A stretch of DNA of 32,965 nt from Gemmatimonadales bacterium (lineage in GTDB: Bacteria; Gemmatimonadota; Gemmatimonadetes; Longimicrobiales; Gaopeijiaceae): the NCBI GenBank assembly GCA_020344755.1, contig CP070829.1:1610833-1643797 (forward strand). Direction: 5' to 3'. Numbering within the stretch: the first letter of the stretch is position 1; every line of letters starts with the position of its first letter. Below the pieces are notes generated by a model, which saw only the letters and a list, made by a program, of their open reading frames with translations, was not told the DNA's origin and did not search any database. A program made the translations under genes and the position numbers. Below are positions 15,186 through 23,019 of this stretch, one piece after another.

Positions 15186-16487
15186 CTACTGAGCTCCGAC
15201 CGAGGGGGCGTGCCCCCCCTCCCGGGGCGGCAGGCCCTCCATTTCCCGATCGATCCGATCGATGTAGACCGACGCCGAGATGTCGCCGCACACGTTCAGG
15301 GTGGTCCGGCTCATGTCCAGGATCCGGTCTACTCCGAGGACGATGGCGATGCCCTCCGGAGGTACTCCCACGGTGGCCATGACGAGCATCATGAGAGGGA
15401 GGGAGCCGCCAGGGACACCCGCCGCGCCGATGGCGGTGAGGACCGCCAGCACCACCACGACGATCTGCTGGCCCATGTTCAGGTCCACTCCGAAGACCTG
15501 TGCCAGGAACAGGACGGTGACCCCCTCGAAGAGCGAGGTTCCGTTCATGTTCATGGTGGCACCGAGGGGAAGCACGAAACCGGCCACCTTCGGCTGCACG
15601 TCCAATTCCTTCTCCGCCGTGCTGATGGAGGTGGGCAGGGTCGCCATGGAGGACGACGTGGAGAAGGCGGTGATGATGGGGGCGGTCACCGCCTTCCAGA
15701 ACTCCACCGGGCTCATGCGGGCGAAGATCTTCACCAGGGCGGAGATCCCCACGGTGGCGTGAATGAGGAGCCCGAGAATCACCACCACCACGTACATGCT
15801 CAGGGAGCCCAGGATGGACCACCCGAACTGGGAGGTGATCACGAAGATGAGGCCGAAGACGCCGTAGGGTGCCAGCCCCATGGCCATGTCGATGATCTTG
15901 ATGATGGCGTCCCCGATCCCGTCCAACACCTCGATGACGGGCTTGGCCTTTTCGGCGGGGATCATGGTCAGCGCGGCACCGAAGATCAGCGAGAAGAAGA
16001 TCAACGCCAGCATGTCCATGTCCGCCGCTGCGGCCACGGGGTTTCGGGGCACGATGTTCACGAATGTGCTCACGCCGAAGTCCGGGGGACCTCCGGCGGC
16101 GAGCCCCTCACCCTGGCTGGAGAACTGGGCCATGAGCTCGTCCCGGGTCTCGGGCTCCAGGCCCCCTCCCGGCCGGATGGTGTTGACCAGGGTCAGTCCG
16201 ATGGTGGCGGCGATGAGGGTGGACAGGGCGAAGTACCCCATGGTTCGGCCACCCAGGCGTCCCAGCGTCTTCATGTCCCCGATTCCCGCTACTCCCAGGG
16301 CGATGGAGGTGAAGACGATGGGGACCACGGTCATGAACAGCATCCGGAGGAAGACCTGTCCCACCGGGAACATGATGTTGTCCGAGACGAAGTCGACCCA
16401 GGCTGCTTCGGGGAAGAGGGCATTCGCGCCGCCTCCAACCACGGCCCCACCCACCAGCCCGATGGCGATCTTGGTATGAAGCTTCAC
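15186..16487 (-). CDS. SLC1/DAACS cation:acidic amino acid or dicarboxylate symporter
   Basis: A 433-residue inner-membrane secondary transporter of the SLC1 (GltP/GltPh/DctA) family, importing glutamate, aspartate or C4-dicarboxylates with Na+ or H+. All core elements are present: serine-rich hairpin HP1 (STSSS, 276-280), the Na+-site motif NMNGT (313-317), HP2 (GVPGGS, 357-362) and the TM8 motif DMSRTTLNVCGD (391-402). R394 aligns with the GltPh arginine that binds the substrate side-chain carboxylate and D391 with the one that binds the amino group, which favours acidic amino acids. An inserted loop at about 107-137 is Gly/Glu-rich. The start is a GTG at 16487 with GGAGG seven bases upstream. 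It lies 126 nt downstream of the hydroxyproline dehydratase on the same strand, with a small hairpin between. Confidence 0.93.
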   Translation of the reverse strand: MKLHTKIAIGLVGGAVVGGGANALFPEAAWVDFVSDNIMFPVGQVFLRMLFMTVVPIVFTSIALGVAGIGDMKTLGRLGGRTMGYFALSTLIAATIGLTLVNTIRPGGGLEPETRDELMAQFSSQGEGLAAGGPPDFGVSTFVNIVPRNPVAAAADMDMLALIFFSLIFGAALTMIPAEKAKPVIEVLDGIGDAIIKIIDMAMGLAPYGVFGLIFVITSQFGWSILGSLSMYVVVVILGLLIHATVGISALVKIFARMSPVEFWKAVTAPIITAFSTSSSMATLPTSISTAEKELDVQPKVAGFVLPLGATMNMNGTSLFEGVTVLFLAQVFGVDLNMGQQIVVVVLAVLTAIGAAGVPGGSLPLMMLVMATVGVPPEGIAIVLGVDRILDMSRTTLNVCGDISASVYIDRIDREMEGLPPREGGHAPSVGAQ

Positions 16488-16589
16488 CCGCTGTCCTCCC
16501 CGGTCTTTCTCGTGTGCTCAGGGGGCGGGGGCCACCATGGGCCGATGCCCGCCAGGTCTCTCCGGATCGAAGGGTGCACAAGGTACCCC

Positions 16590-16606
16590 GCGGGGGGAAG
16601 CCCCGC
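16590..16606 (-). terminator. Short hairpin between dehydratase and symporter
   Basis: GCGGGG-GGAAG-CCCCGC forms a 6-bp all-GC stem 7 nt past the stop of the hydroxyproline dehydratase gene on the minus strand. It may attenuate readthrough into the symporter gene. No T-tract. Confidence 0.3.
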
Positions 16607-16613
16607 CAACGGC

Positions 16614-17678
16614 TCACCGCACCAGGAAACCGTCCCGAAATGGATCCGACGGATCGAGGATGAAGCGGGATTCGCCGGTCAGGTAGGCTCGCCCCTCCAC
16701 CTCGGGCACCACCGCACTCCGCCCGAAAGCCTCCGTCTCCTCCGCGATCCTCACCTGGAAGCGGCTCCCGATGATGCTCTCGATGGTGAGAGTGTCTCCG
16801 ACTCGCAGGAGGCCCCGGGCGTGAAGGAGGGCGACCCGGCCGCTCACACCGGTTCCGGTCGGGCTCCGATCCACCTCTCCGTCGGCGAACACGCAGACCT
16901 GTCTCGAGTGGTGACCAGGGTCCGACGGCGGCCCGGTGAAGATGGTGCCGTAGAGGAAGGAGAGGTCCCGATCTCCAGGGTGATCCGGGGGGGACTCGGC
17001 CTGCACCGCCTCCTTGATGGCGCGCCCCGCCCGGATCAGGGCGTCCACGGAGCTCGGGACCAGGTCCAGCCCCAGGTCGCCGGCATCGACGTACGCGTAG
17101 AACGCCCCGCCGAAGGCGAGGTCGTAGCGGATCGTTCCCAACCCTGCCACCGGCACCTTCAGCTCCAGGCCCGCGGACCAGGACGGCACGTTCCGGAACC
17201 GGACCGACTCGACGCCCGGGGACCCGTCGGGACGGGCGCGCACCCTTGCGGTGGCGTGGACCGGTCCCGCCGGCGTGTCCATGGTGATGTGGGTCTCGGG
17301 GTACCTGACCGGCACCAGCCCCGCCTCCACGGCCACCCGGGCCATGGCCAGCACCCCGTGGCCACACATGGTGGAGTAACCCGCGTTGTGCGTGAAGAGC
17401 ACGCCGAAGTCCGATTCGGGCCGCTCCGCCGGGATCACGATGCAGCCGTACATGTCGGCGTGGCCCCGTGGCTCCCACATCAGGGCGGTGCGAAGGTGGT
17501 CCAGGTGTGTTCGGGCGTAGCGCCTGCGCTCCAGCACCGTGGACCCCGCCGGTTCCGGGAACCCGCCGAGGATCACCCGCAGGGGCTCGCCCTCCGTGTG
17601 GGCGTCGACACAGTGGATGACGAGGGCGCCGTCGGGAGCGGTCACCGGAGAGCTCGGCGGATAAGGCTTTGTGGACAT
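16614..17678 (-). CDS. Trans-3-hydroxy-L-proline dehydratase (proline racemase superfamily)
   Basis: A 354-residue member of the proline racemase superfamily. The first catalytic cysteine is present (TMCGHG, C105). The second position, Cys in racemases and 4-hydroxyproline epimerases, is Thr274 in DRSPTGTGVSGR. This Cys/Thr pair marks trans-3-hydroxy-L-proline dehydratase, which removes water to give pyrroline-2-carboxylate for reduction to proline. The start region reads LVIHCVDAHTEGEPLRVI, the usual family opening, and RGHADMYGCI is also diagnostic. The ATG at 17678 is chosen because it leaves a short leader before that opening; no Shine-Dalgarno is visible. Open frame further upstream is antisense to the DUF1232 gene. 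A proline or hydroxyproline diet would suit the secreted proteases nearby. No pyrroline reductase gene is in the window. Confidence 0.88.
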   Translation of the reverse strand: MSTKPYPPSSPVTAPDGALVIHCVDAHTEGEPLRVILGGFPEPAGSTVLERRRYARTHLDHLRTALMWEPRGHADMYGCIVIPAERPESDFGVLFTHNAGYSTMCGHGVLAMARVAVEAGLVPVRYPETHITMDTPAGPVHATARVRARPDGSPGVESVRFRNVPSWSAGLELKVPVAGLGTIRYDLAFGGAFYAYVDAGDLGLDLVPSSVDALIRAGRAIKEAVQAESPPDHPGDRDLSFLYGTIFTGPPSDPGHHSRQVCVFADGEVDRSPTGTGVSGRVALLHARGLLRVGDTLTIESIIGSRFQVRIAEETEAFGRSAVVPEVEGRAYLTGESRFILDPSDPFRDGFLVR

Positions 17679-17795
17679 GACCAGAGGGGCTGTCGGGAGT
17701 GGCACGGACCCCCGTACCTTGCCCCTCCACGCACCGGGATGCCAGGAGCGCGGCGTAACCCCTCCCTGGTCCCGGATCCACCAAGGGAGCGGGCC

Positions 17796-18308
17796 GTGAA
17801 CCTGGACGACGTCCACGCCGTCATCGCGAGCGCCAAGAGCCGGGGACGGGGCAATCTGGACCGGTTCATTCAACGGCGCCTTCCGGAGGCTTCCCGGAGC
17901 CAGGTGGAGGAGACCGGTGACGTGGCCATGGAGATCATCGAGAGCATTCCGATCTTCCTGGCCCGGGCGGAGCAGGAGGCCGAGAGTCGTGGGCTGCACC
18001 CGGTGGTGGCACCCATCCTGGAGCAAGCCACCGGGTACTTCCTGAGCCCGGTGGACGTCATTCCCGAGATGACTCATGGACTCGCCGGACTCCTGGACGA
18101 TGCCTACCTGGTCCTGAGGATCCTGGAACACCTGGACCGGGGGCCGCGGCCGCTCCTGGACTGGGACCTCAAGGAGCCCCTGGAATTCCTGGGCCGGCTG
18201 GTGGGGAAGGAGGTCTCGAAGCAGCTCGACCTCTACTCCATCCAGTTCGTCCAGGCGGCGGAGGGCCACTTCAGCCGTTTCTGGGACGCGGTGGCGGCAG
18301 AGGCCTGA
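17796..18308 (+). CDS. DUF1232 (YkvA-like) protein
   Basis: A 170-residue protein centred on a DUF1232 motif, YFLSPVDVIPEMTHGLAGLLDD (split here as YFLSPVDVIPEM and AGLLDD), at about residues 80-103. The motif normally forms a short helical hairpin associated with membranes; its function is unknown. The N-terminal part is helical and charged (ASAKSRGRGNLDRFIQRR), and the C-terminal part reads EFLGRLVGKEVSKQLDLYSIQFV. The start is GTG at 17796, with AAGGGAG six bases upstream; no ATG lies near. It is divergent from the hydroxyproline dehydratase with 117 nt between starts, so the two could share a promoter region. Confidence 0.75.
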   Translation: MNLDDVHAVIASAKSRGRGNLDRFIQRRLPEASRSQVEETGDVAMEIIESIPIFLARAEQEAESRGLHPVVAPILEQATGYFLSPVDVIPEMTHGLAGLLDDAYLVLRILEHLDRGPRPLLDWDLKEPLEFLGRLVGKEVSKQLDLYSIQFVQAAEGHFSRFWDAVAAEA

Positions 18309-18514
18309 CGCGAAGGGAACCAGGAGCCGGATCCGCGACCGGCCGGCCCGGGAGATTCCGAGCCGGCTAGTCTTGTCGTTCCCGCCTTCCCTGAGCGGGT
18401 CGTACCCCACGTCGTAGGGGGGGGTGTACCCCGCGATGCCTGGCGAGGGCGCGATTCCAGGGCGGACTGCACCCTGTCTCGCTCACGCGAGCCCCATCGG
18501 CACCCGGGGGGACG
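18309..18514. other. Convergent intergenic region with a G8 run
   Basis: About 200 bases between convergent genes. It holds a run of eight G at 18417-18424, flanked by GTACCCC on both sides (18401-18408 and 18426-18432), and several GCCGG/CCGGC short repeats at 18330-18368. No gene or clear terminator is recognised. Confidence 0.4.
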
Positions 18515-19051
18515 TCAGTTGTCGAACTTCCAGTTGACGATGGGAAGAACCGGGAAGCGGTCCTTGCTCCGGATGATGTTGATGAGGCCCACCTGAACAC
18601 CGTGCAGGTCGTTGGCGATGTTCACGAACGAGATCTGGAGCCCCTCCATGCGACCTTCGGTGTTGTTGACGAATCCCCACTGGAGCCCCTGGCCCGATCC
18701 GGCGCCGTTGTAGAGGGCGAACTGGAGTCCCTTCATCTGGCCGCGGGTGATGTTCGCCAGCGAGCCTCCGGCCCAGCCGGCCTGGACGCCGGTGAAGTCC
18801 CCTTCGACGATGTTGACGGCGCCGATCTGGAGCGCCGTGGCGTCGCCGGTGGTGTGGGTCACCAGCCCCAGATCCAGCCCGGTCATTCCAGCGTTACGAC
18901 CGTAGAGGGAGAGTCGGAAGCCGGAGATCTCCTCGTCCTCGGAGACCAGCTGAGCCGGTGGGAAGAGGCTGATCTGGACCGGGGCCTGCCCGTGAACGGC
19001 CAGGGGGGAAGCCAGCAACACGAGGACGGGGATGAGGTTCCGGATACGCAT
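18515..19051 (-). CDS. Exported repeat protein resembling LA_2272-type surface repeats
   Basis: A 178-residue protein with a signal peptide (cleavage near LAVHGQ). A run of about 19-residue repeats carries the pattern G-[LV]-Q-x-[GA]-x-x-N: ALQIGAVNIVEGDFTGVQAG, KGLQFALYNGAGSGQGLQWG, EGLQISFVNIANDLHGVQVG, ending GLINIIRSKDRFPVLP. This pattern matches the surface-repeat proteins first named in Leptospira (LA_2272 family), predicted to form a beta-solenoid or barrel-like sheet. Molecular function is unknown. The start at 19051 has AGGAG six bases upstream. It is divergent from the rhodanese gene. The last residues, PIVNWKFDN, end in an exposed tail. Confidence 0.72.
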   Translation of the reverse strand: MRIRNLIPVLVLLASPLAVHGQAPVQISLFPPAQLVSEDEEISGFRLSLYGRNAGMTGLDLGLVTHTTGDATALQIGAVNIVEGDFTGVQAGWAGGSLANITRGQMKGLQFALYNGAGSGQGLQWGFVNNTEGRMEGLQISFVNIANDLHGVQVGLINIIRSKDRFPVLPIVNWKFDN

Positions 19052-19309
19052 CGAGCGCTCCTGGTGATGGGGGTTGAACCGGTGGTTGGTCGTGCCGATG
19101 GAGCTCCGCACAAGGACTTCGTACCCCAAAAAGGTAGACAGCAAGCCGCGGTTGCGGGAAGCTCTTGGCCATCCCGCCGCCGTCTCTTGCCTGTCACCCT
19201 TCCTCCTCCGGACTTACACTTCGTTCCGCCGCCCACCAGCCCGTCGGACGATGGAACCGGCGCCCTCACTCCAATCATTCCCCTCGTCGGGTGGATCCAG
19301 AGGCCCGCC

Positions 19310-20281
19310 ATGACAGCTTCGACCCACCGTAAAGCCGCGTCCCTGAGGCCCTGGCCGACGAGGATCCCGTCACCCGTGGCCGTCGTGGCCATGGCGATCG
19401 CCCTGCAACTGCAGCCGCTGCCCGGGGCGGCTCAGACCCTTCCCGGCCCGGTGGTGAACGCCGAGTGGTTGTCCGCTCACCTGGATGAGCCCGGGGTGGT
19501 GGTCATCCAGGTGGGTGCCCGCGAGGCCTACGACGCGGGGCATATCCGCGGAGCCCGCCATCTCGATCTGGCACGGATCTCGTTCAGCCGGGGCGAGAGA
19601 GACGACCCGGACCATGTGATGCTGGACGTCCCGGCGGTCGAGGTGGTCCGGGGGGCGTTGGAAGAGGTGGGGGTCTCGGACGACTCCAGGGTGGTGGTGA
19701 CCTTCGACGAGAGCCGGAGGGTCACTTCGGCCACCCGGGTCCTCTGGACGTTGGAGTTCATGGGCCTCGGAGGGCAGAGCGCGCTCCTGGACGGAGGGAA
19801 CCCGGCCTGGGTCCGGGAGGGACACGTCCTCACCTCCGACGCGGTGGAGGCAGCTCCCGGACACCTATCCCTGGAGCCGGCGCTGGGGCACCGCGTGGAC
19901 AAGGCGTGGGTGTTGGCCAACCTGGAGACGCCGGGGGTGGCCCTGGTAGATGGCCGACGCGTCGACCCGTATACCGGAGCCCGGGAGGAGTTTCCCGGGA
20001 GGGCCGGGCACATCCCGGGTGCGGGGAATCTGCCCATCGAAGACCTCTTCGACGCCGACGGAATGCTCCGAACCCGGACCGAGCTGACCAGCCTCCTGAA
20101 CGAGGCCGGTGTCGCAGAAGGGGACACCGTGGTGGCCTACTGCCACATCGGGCTGAGGGCCACAGCCGTCATCCTGGCCGCGCGGGCCGCGGGCTTCGAG
20201 GCCCTCCTCTACGACGGCTCCATGAGCGAATGGGGCCGAGACTCGAGCCTTCCCCTGGAGCGCGGGCCGGGAAACCGGTAG
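19310..20281 (+). CDS. Exported thiosulfate sulfurtransferase (two-domain rhodanese)
   Basis: A 323-residue protein with tandem rhodanese domains after a signal-like segment (VAVVAMAIALQLQPLPGAAQ, 23-42). Domain 1 (about 48-175) contains VVVIQVGAREAYDAGHIRGA but has no catalytic cysteine (FDESRR at the loop). Domain 2 (about 188-315) contains the active loop YCHIGLRA with Cys278. That layout, an inactive first and active second domain, is standard for thiosulfate:cyanide sulfurtransferases, which pass sulfane sulfur from thiosulfate to thiol or cyanide acceptors. The predicted export places it in the periplasm. The ATG at 19310 lacks a strong Shine-Dalgarno; AGAGG lies near. The stop is 32 nt from the MOCOS-like gene, so the two form a likely operon. 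Confidence 0.88.
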   Translation: MTASTHRKAASLRPWPTRIPSPVAVVAMAIALQLQPLPGAAQTLPGPVVNAEWLSAHLDEPGVVVIQVGAREAYDAGHIRGARHLDLARISFSRGERDDPDHVMLDVPAVEVVRGALEEVGVSDDSRVVVTFDESRRVTSATRVLWTLEFMGLGGQSALLDGGNPAWVREGHVLTSDAVEAAPGHLSLEPALGHRVDKAWVLANLETPGVALVDGRRVDPYTGAREEFPGRAGHIPGAGNLPIEDLFDADGMLRTRTELTSLLNEAGVAEGDTVVAYCHIGLRATAVILAARAAGFEALLYDGSMSEWGRDSSLPLERGPGNR

Positions 20282-20313
20282 CGACGCGTCTCCCTCCGCC
20301 CTAGCATTGACGT

Positions 20314-21711
20314 ATGGACGGATTCGCCACCACCACGCCCACCACGCCATCGAGGTCCACGACCGAACACCCGGCGGCCGCGTATTTCCGGGCGCTGCGG
20401 AGCCGGGAGTTCTCCCGTCTCGCTCGGGCCCGGCAGGCCTACCTGGACTACACCGGGAGTGGCCTGTACGGCTCCTCGCAGCTCGAGTGGCACCGGGACT
20501 GGCTTTCGGAGCGGATCCTGGGGAACCCCCACTCGGAGAACCCCGCTTCCCTGGCCACCACCGCCGAGGTCGACCGGGTCACCGAGCGGGTCTTCCGGTT
20601 CTTCAATGCGGATCCGGCGGAGTACGACCTGGTCTTCACCGCCAACGCGTCGGCCGCGATCAAGCTGGTGGGCGAGGCCTTCCCCTTCCGGGACGATTCC
20701 CGGTTCGTGTTGGCCACCGACAATCACAATTCCATCGGCGGCATCCGCGAATACGCCCGGCGGTCCGGGGCGGAGATCCGCTTCCTCCCGCTCACGCCGG
20801 ACCTTCGGCTGGACGATCCCATGGCCCACGTGGGAGAGGCCGGGGCCGGCCCGTCCCTCCTGGCCTTCCCCGCCCAGTCGAATTTCTCGGGGGTGAAGCA
20901 CCCCCTGGACCTGGTGGCGGCCGGGCGTGAGCGGGGCTTCCAGGTCTTCCTGGACACGGCGGCCTACGTCCCCACCAACCCGCTGGATCTCGGCGCCGTG
21001 GGGCCGGACTTCGCGTGTGTGTCCTTCTACAAGATGTTCGGGTATCCCACGGGGCTGGGGGCGCTTCTGGCCCGCCGCGAGGCGCTGGCCATCCTGGAGC
21101 GGCCCTGGTACGCCGGTGGCACCGTGGACTTCGTATCGATCCAGAACGACGTACACCAGCTTCGGAATGCAGGAGGCGCCTTCGAGGACGGGACTCCGGA
21201 CTTCCTGGGAATCGCCGGTGTCGAGCCGGGTCTGGATCTCCTGGAAGAGGTGGGCATGCCCCGTCTCCGGGACTGGGTGGCCTTCCTCACGGAGCTGCTC
21301 CTGGAGGGACTCCAGGGCCTGCGCAGGGTGGACGGGAAGCCGGGGGTGGCTATCTATGGGCCGGGCACCACGGATTCCCGCGGGGCCACGGTGGCCTTCA
21401 ACCTGCTGGACGGCCTGGGGCGCCCCATTCCGTACGAGACGGTAGAAGCGGCGGCCGGAGAGGCGGGGGTGTCGATCCGGGGCGGCTGCTTCTGCAACCC
21501 GGGGGCCGCCGAGGTGGCGTTCGACATGCCGCCCCGCGAGACGCTCGACTGCCTGGAGCGGTTGGGGGAGGACTTCACCCTGCCCCGGTTCCGGGACTGC
21601 CTGGGCGGGAAGGTTCCCGTGGGCGCGGTCCGGGCGTCGCTTGGGATCGCGAGCTCGCCTCGGGACATCGAGCGGCTGGTGGAGGTCCTGGAGGCCCTGC
21701 TGGAGGACTGA
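20314..21711 (+). CDS. MOCOS-like aminotransferase class V / cysteine desulfurase-type enzyme
   Basis: A 465-residue PLP enzyme of the class V aminotransferase fold. YLDYTGSGLYGSSQ at the N-terminus, the PLP-lysine motif SFYKMFGYPTGLGALL (K240) and RGGCFCNPGA (C392 and C394) resemble the NifS-like domain of molybdenum cofactor sulfurase more than SufS or IscS. MOCOS-type enzymes take sulfur from cysteine as a persulfide and transfer it to the molybdenum cofactor. Here the C-terminal MOSC domain is absent and the third cysteine of the GCFCNPGAC-type motif is alanine. The acceptor is unknown; a general cysteine desulfurase or cysteine lyase is possible. It follows the rhodanese gene by 32 nt, linking two sulfur-transfer enzymes. 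No strong Shine-Dalgarno precedes the ATG. Confidence 0.82.
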   Translation: MDGFATTTPTTPSRSTTEHPAAAYFRALRSREFSRLARARQAYLDYTGSGLYGSSQLEWHRDWLSERILGNPHSENPASLATTAEVDRVTERVFRFFNADPAEYDLVFTANASAAIKLVGEAFPFRDDSRFVLATDNHNSIGGIREYARRSGAEIRFLPLTPDLRLDDPMAHVGEAGAGPSLLAFPAQSNFSGVKHPLDLVAAGRERGFQVFLDTAAYVPTNPLDLGAVGPDFACVSFYKMFGYPTGLGALLARREALAILERPWYAGGTVDFVSIQNDVHQLRNAGGAFEDGTPDFLGIAGVEPGLDLLEEVGMPRLRDWVAFLTELLLEGLQGLRRVDGKPGVAIYGPGTTDSRGATVAFNLLDGLGRPIPYETVEAAAGEAGVSIRGGCFCNPGAAEVAFDMPPRETLDCLERLGEDFTLPRFRDCLGGKVPVGAVRASLGIASSPRDIERLVEVLEALLED

Positions 21712-21715
21712 CGGT

Positions 21716-21742
21716 CCGGCGGGACCCGGGCGGGCCCGCCGG
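21716..21742. terminator. Hairpin between convergent genes
   Basis: CCGGCGGG (21716-21723) pairs with CCCGCCGG (21735-21742) around an 11-nt loop, directly after the MOCOS-like gene and before the convergent secreted-protein gene. It is an 8-bp GC stem without a T-tract. Confidence 0.45.
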
Positions 21743-21754
21743 GTGCTCTCGGTC

Positions 21755-22366
21755 CTACGGTCGCCGCAGGCCCTCCGTCGGAGTCCCGCGGTCGGGGGAG
21801 CCCCCCCGGGGAAGGGGAATTCCCCGTATCGCGGTGTGAAGGGTCCGGATGTCACTGGCGTCCCGGACCTTCCAACGGCCCTCCCACCGGGAGAGGGTCA
21901 TGACCTCCACCCTCGGTACGGCGCCCTGCAGGAGAGCCAGGGTCCGGTAGACCACGTGGCGATCCTCGCCTTCGCTCACCACCCCCAGGACTTCGGTGCG
22001 TCGGGTCGTCAGGGAAGAGAGGAGCCCCGGCACCTCCCGCTGGACTCCCGCCAGCGTCCGCCGCACCGCTTCCTCGTCCGGAAGCTCCGGGTATTCGTCC
22101 GGGTCCGTTCCACCCAGGAGGCGGTCCAGGACGAACCCCGTGGTATCCACGTCCATGAGGATGTCCAGCGCTTGCCGGATGTAGGCCAGGGCGTCCGGGT
22201 GGATCCGCTGAACGAGACCCGCCCACGCCATGGTCTGGAAGCCCCGGTTGAACTCGTCCGCCACGACTTCCGGCGGGGGCGGGTCGGCCACCTGGGCAGC
22301 CAGCCCCAATGGGCAGATGAGGAGCACCGCGAGAAGGCGCGGAAGGGGGACGGAGAAGGTGCGCAT
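21755..22366 (-). CDS. Secreted protein of unknown function
   Basis: A 203-residue protein that I do not recognise. A signal peptide (LLAVLLICPLGLAAQ) predicts export. The mature part begins with a Pro-rich VADPPPPEV, then helical stretches (DEFNRGFQTMAWAGLVQRI, DALAYIRQALDILMD). A mixed region VVYRTLALLQ and VEVMTLSRWEGRWKV resembles the NTF2-like or lumazine-type ends of small secreted binding proteins, but this is only a visual impression. The C-terminus is disordered (PLPRGGSPDRGTP). The start at 22366 is set by the signal peptide; no Shine-Dalgarno is visible. It is divergent from the copper operon with 292 nt between starts. Confidence 0.65.
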   Translation of the reverse strand: MRTFSVPLPRLLAVLLICPLGLAAQVADPPPPEVVADEFNRGFQTMAWAGLVQRIHPDALAYIRQALDILMDVDTTGFVLDRLLGGTDPDEYPELPDEEAVRRTLAGVQREVPGLLSSLTTRRTEVLGVVSEGEDRHVVYRTLALLQGAVPRVEVMTLSRWEGRWKVRDASDIRTLHTAIRGIPLPRGGSPDRGTPTEGLRRP

Positions 22367-22574
22367 GTCGGGTTCGGGGCAGGGGGTGGAGGCGGGGCTC
22401 GAGACCCGGACCCGGGGGCACGGGGCGGGCTCCAGGGAACGTGCGGGCGCAGGGGCTGGAGATCCAGGTGCAGTTCCGGTGGACAGTCCCGGCGCTGGTT
22501 GCCGGGGGCCGCACCGGGACCGGTGCCCACCGGATCCGATGGAGGTGGGGTGTGTGCAAGAATGCAGGGAGGGG

Positions 22575-22605
22575 TTGACCCCACCCCCCCTGGGGGGGGT
22601 ATATT
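22575..22605 (+). promoter_or_regulatory. Copper operon promoter with CsoR-type operator in the spacer
   Basis: TTGACC (22575-22580) and TATATT (22600-22605) form a -35/-10 pair with a 19-nt spacer. The spacer holds a near-perfect palindrome, A-C7-T-G8-T (22583-22600). CsoR/RcnR-family repressors bind palindromes with C- and G-tracts of this kind, and the first gene downstream is a CsoR. Repression by apo-CsoR and release by Cu(I) is the family model; the site itself is seen in the sequence. Confidence 0.8.
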
Positions 22606-22658
22606 CAGACCTCACCGAATCGAGATCCACCGCGACCGAAATCCCCGGAGGGAGGACC

Positions 22659-22991
22659 ATGGCCTCTTCCGCCACCGATGCCCGCCCACGGCCCGAGCGG
22701 ACCGCCGCAGACGAGAGCGATCCCCGTACCCGGGACATCCTCTCTCGCCTGAAGAGCGTCGAGGGCCACGTGCGGGGAGTGGGCCGCATGGTGGATGAAG
22801 GCGCCTACTGCATGGACGTGGTGAACCAGATCCTGGCGGTGCAGCGGGCGCTGAAGAAGGTCACCGGACTCGTCCTGGACCGACACCTGCACTCCTGTGC
22901 CATGTCCGCCATCCGAGGCGAGGATCCCGACGAACGGGAGCGGGTCATCGGGGAGATCCTCTCGGCCTTCGAGGCGGCTGGGCGGACCTGA
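22659..22991 (+). CDS. csoR: Copper-sensing repressor, CsoR family
   Basis: A 110-residue all-helical metalloregulator. The Cu(I)-coordinating triad is intact: C51 (AYCMDVV), H76 and C80 (RHLHSC), with the H-x3-C spacing of copper sensors. The N-terminal extension (1-20, rich in Ala, Arg and Asp) is longer than in the shortest CsoR proteins. In the known mechanism the apo-tetramer binds a GC palindrome and leaves it when Cu(I) binds. GGAGGGAGG ends three bases before the ATG. It leads an operon with a CopZ chaperone 28 nt downstream and CopA 37 nt further, and its own promoter carries a matching operator, so autorepression is likely. Family assignment is secure; Cu(I) specificity is inferred from the triad and operon. 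Confidence 0.95.
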   Translation: MASSATDARPRPERTAADESDPRTRDILSRLKSVEGHVRGVGRMVDEGAYCMDVVNQILAVQRALKKVTGLVLDRHLHSCAMSAIRGEDPDERERVIGEILSAFEAAGRT

Positions 22992-23019
22992 CACATCAAG
23001 ACAGAGCGGAGAGACACAC

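Noticed and set aside
15111..18308. A plus-strand open frame of over 1000 codons across the symporter and dehydratase genes
   Set aside because: It is antisense to two clear genes, is full of His/Asp/Gly/Pro of the kind made by reading GC-rich genes backwards, and only its last 171 codons (from GTG 17796) form a real gene.
18398..18437. TACCCC and G8 tract with some likeness to a CsoR palindrome
   Set aside because: It lies between convergent genes with no promoter or downstream gene start, and the arms do not form a compact palindrome.
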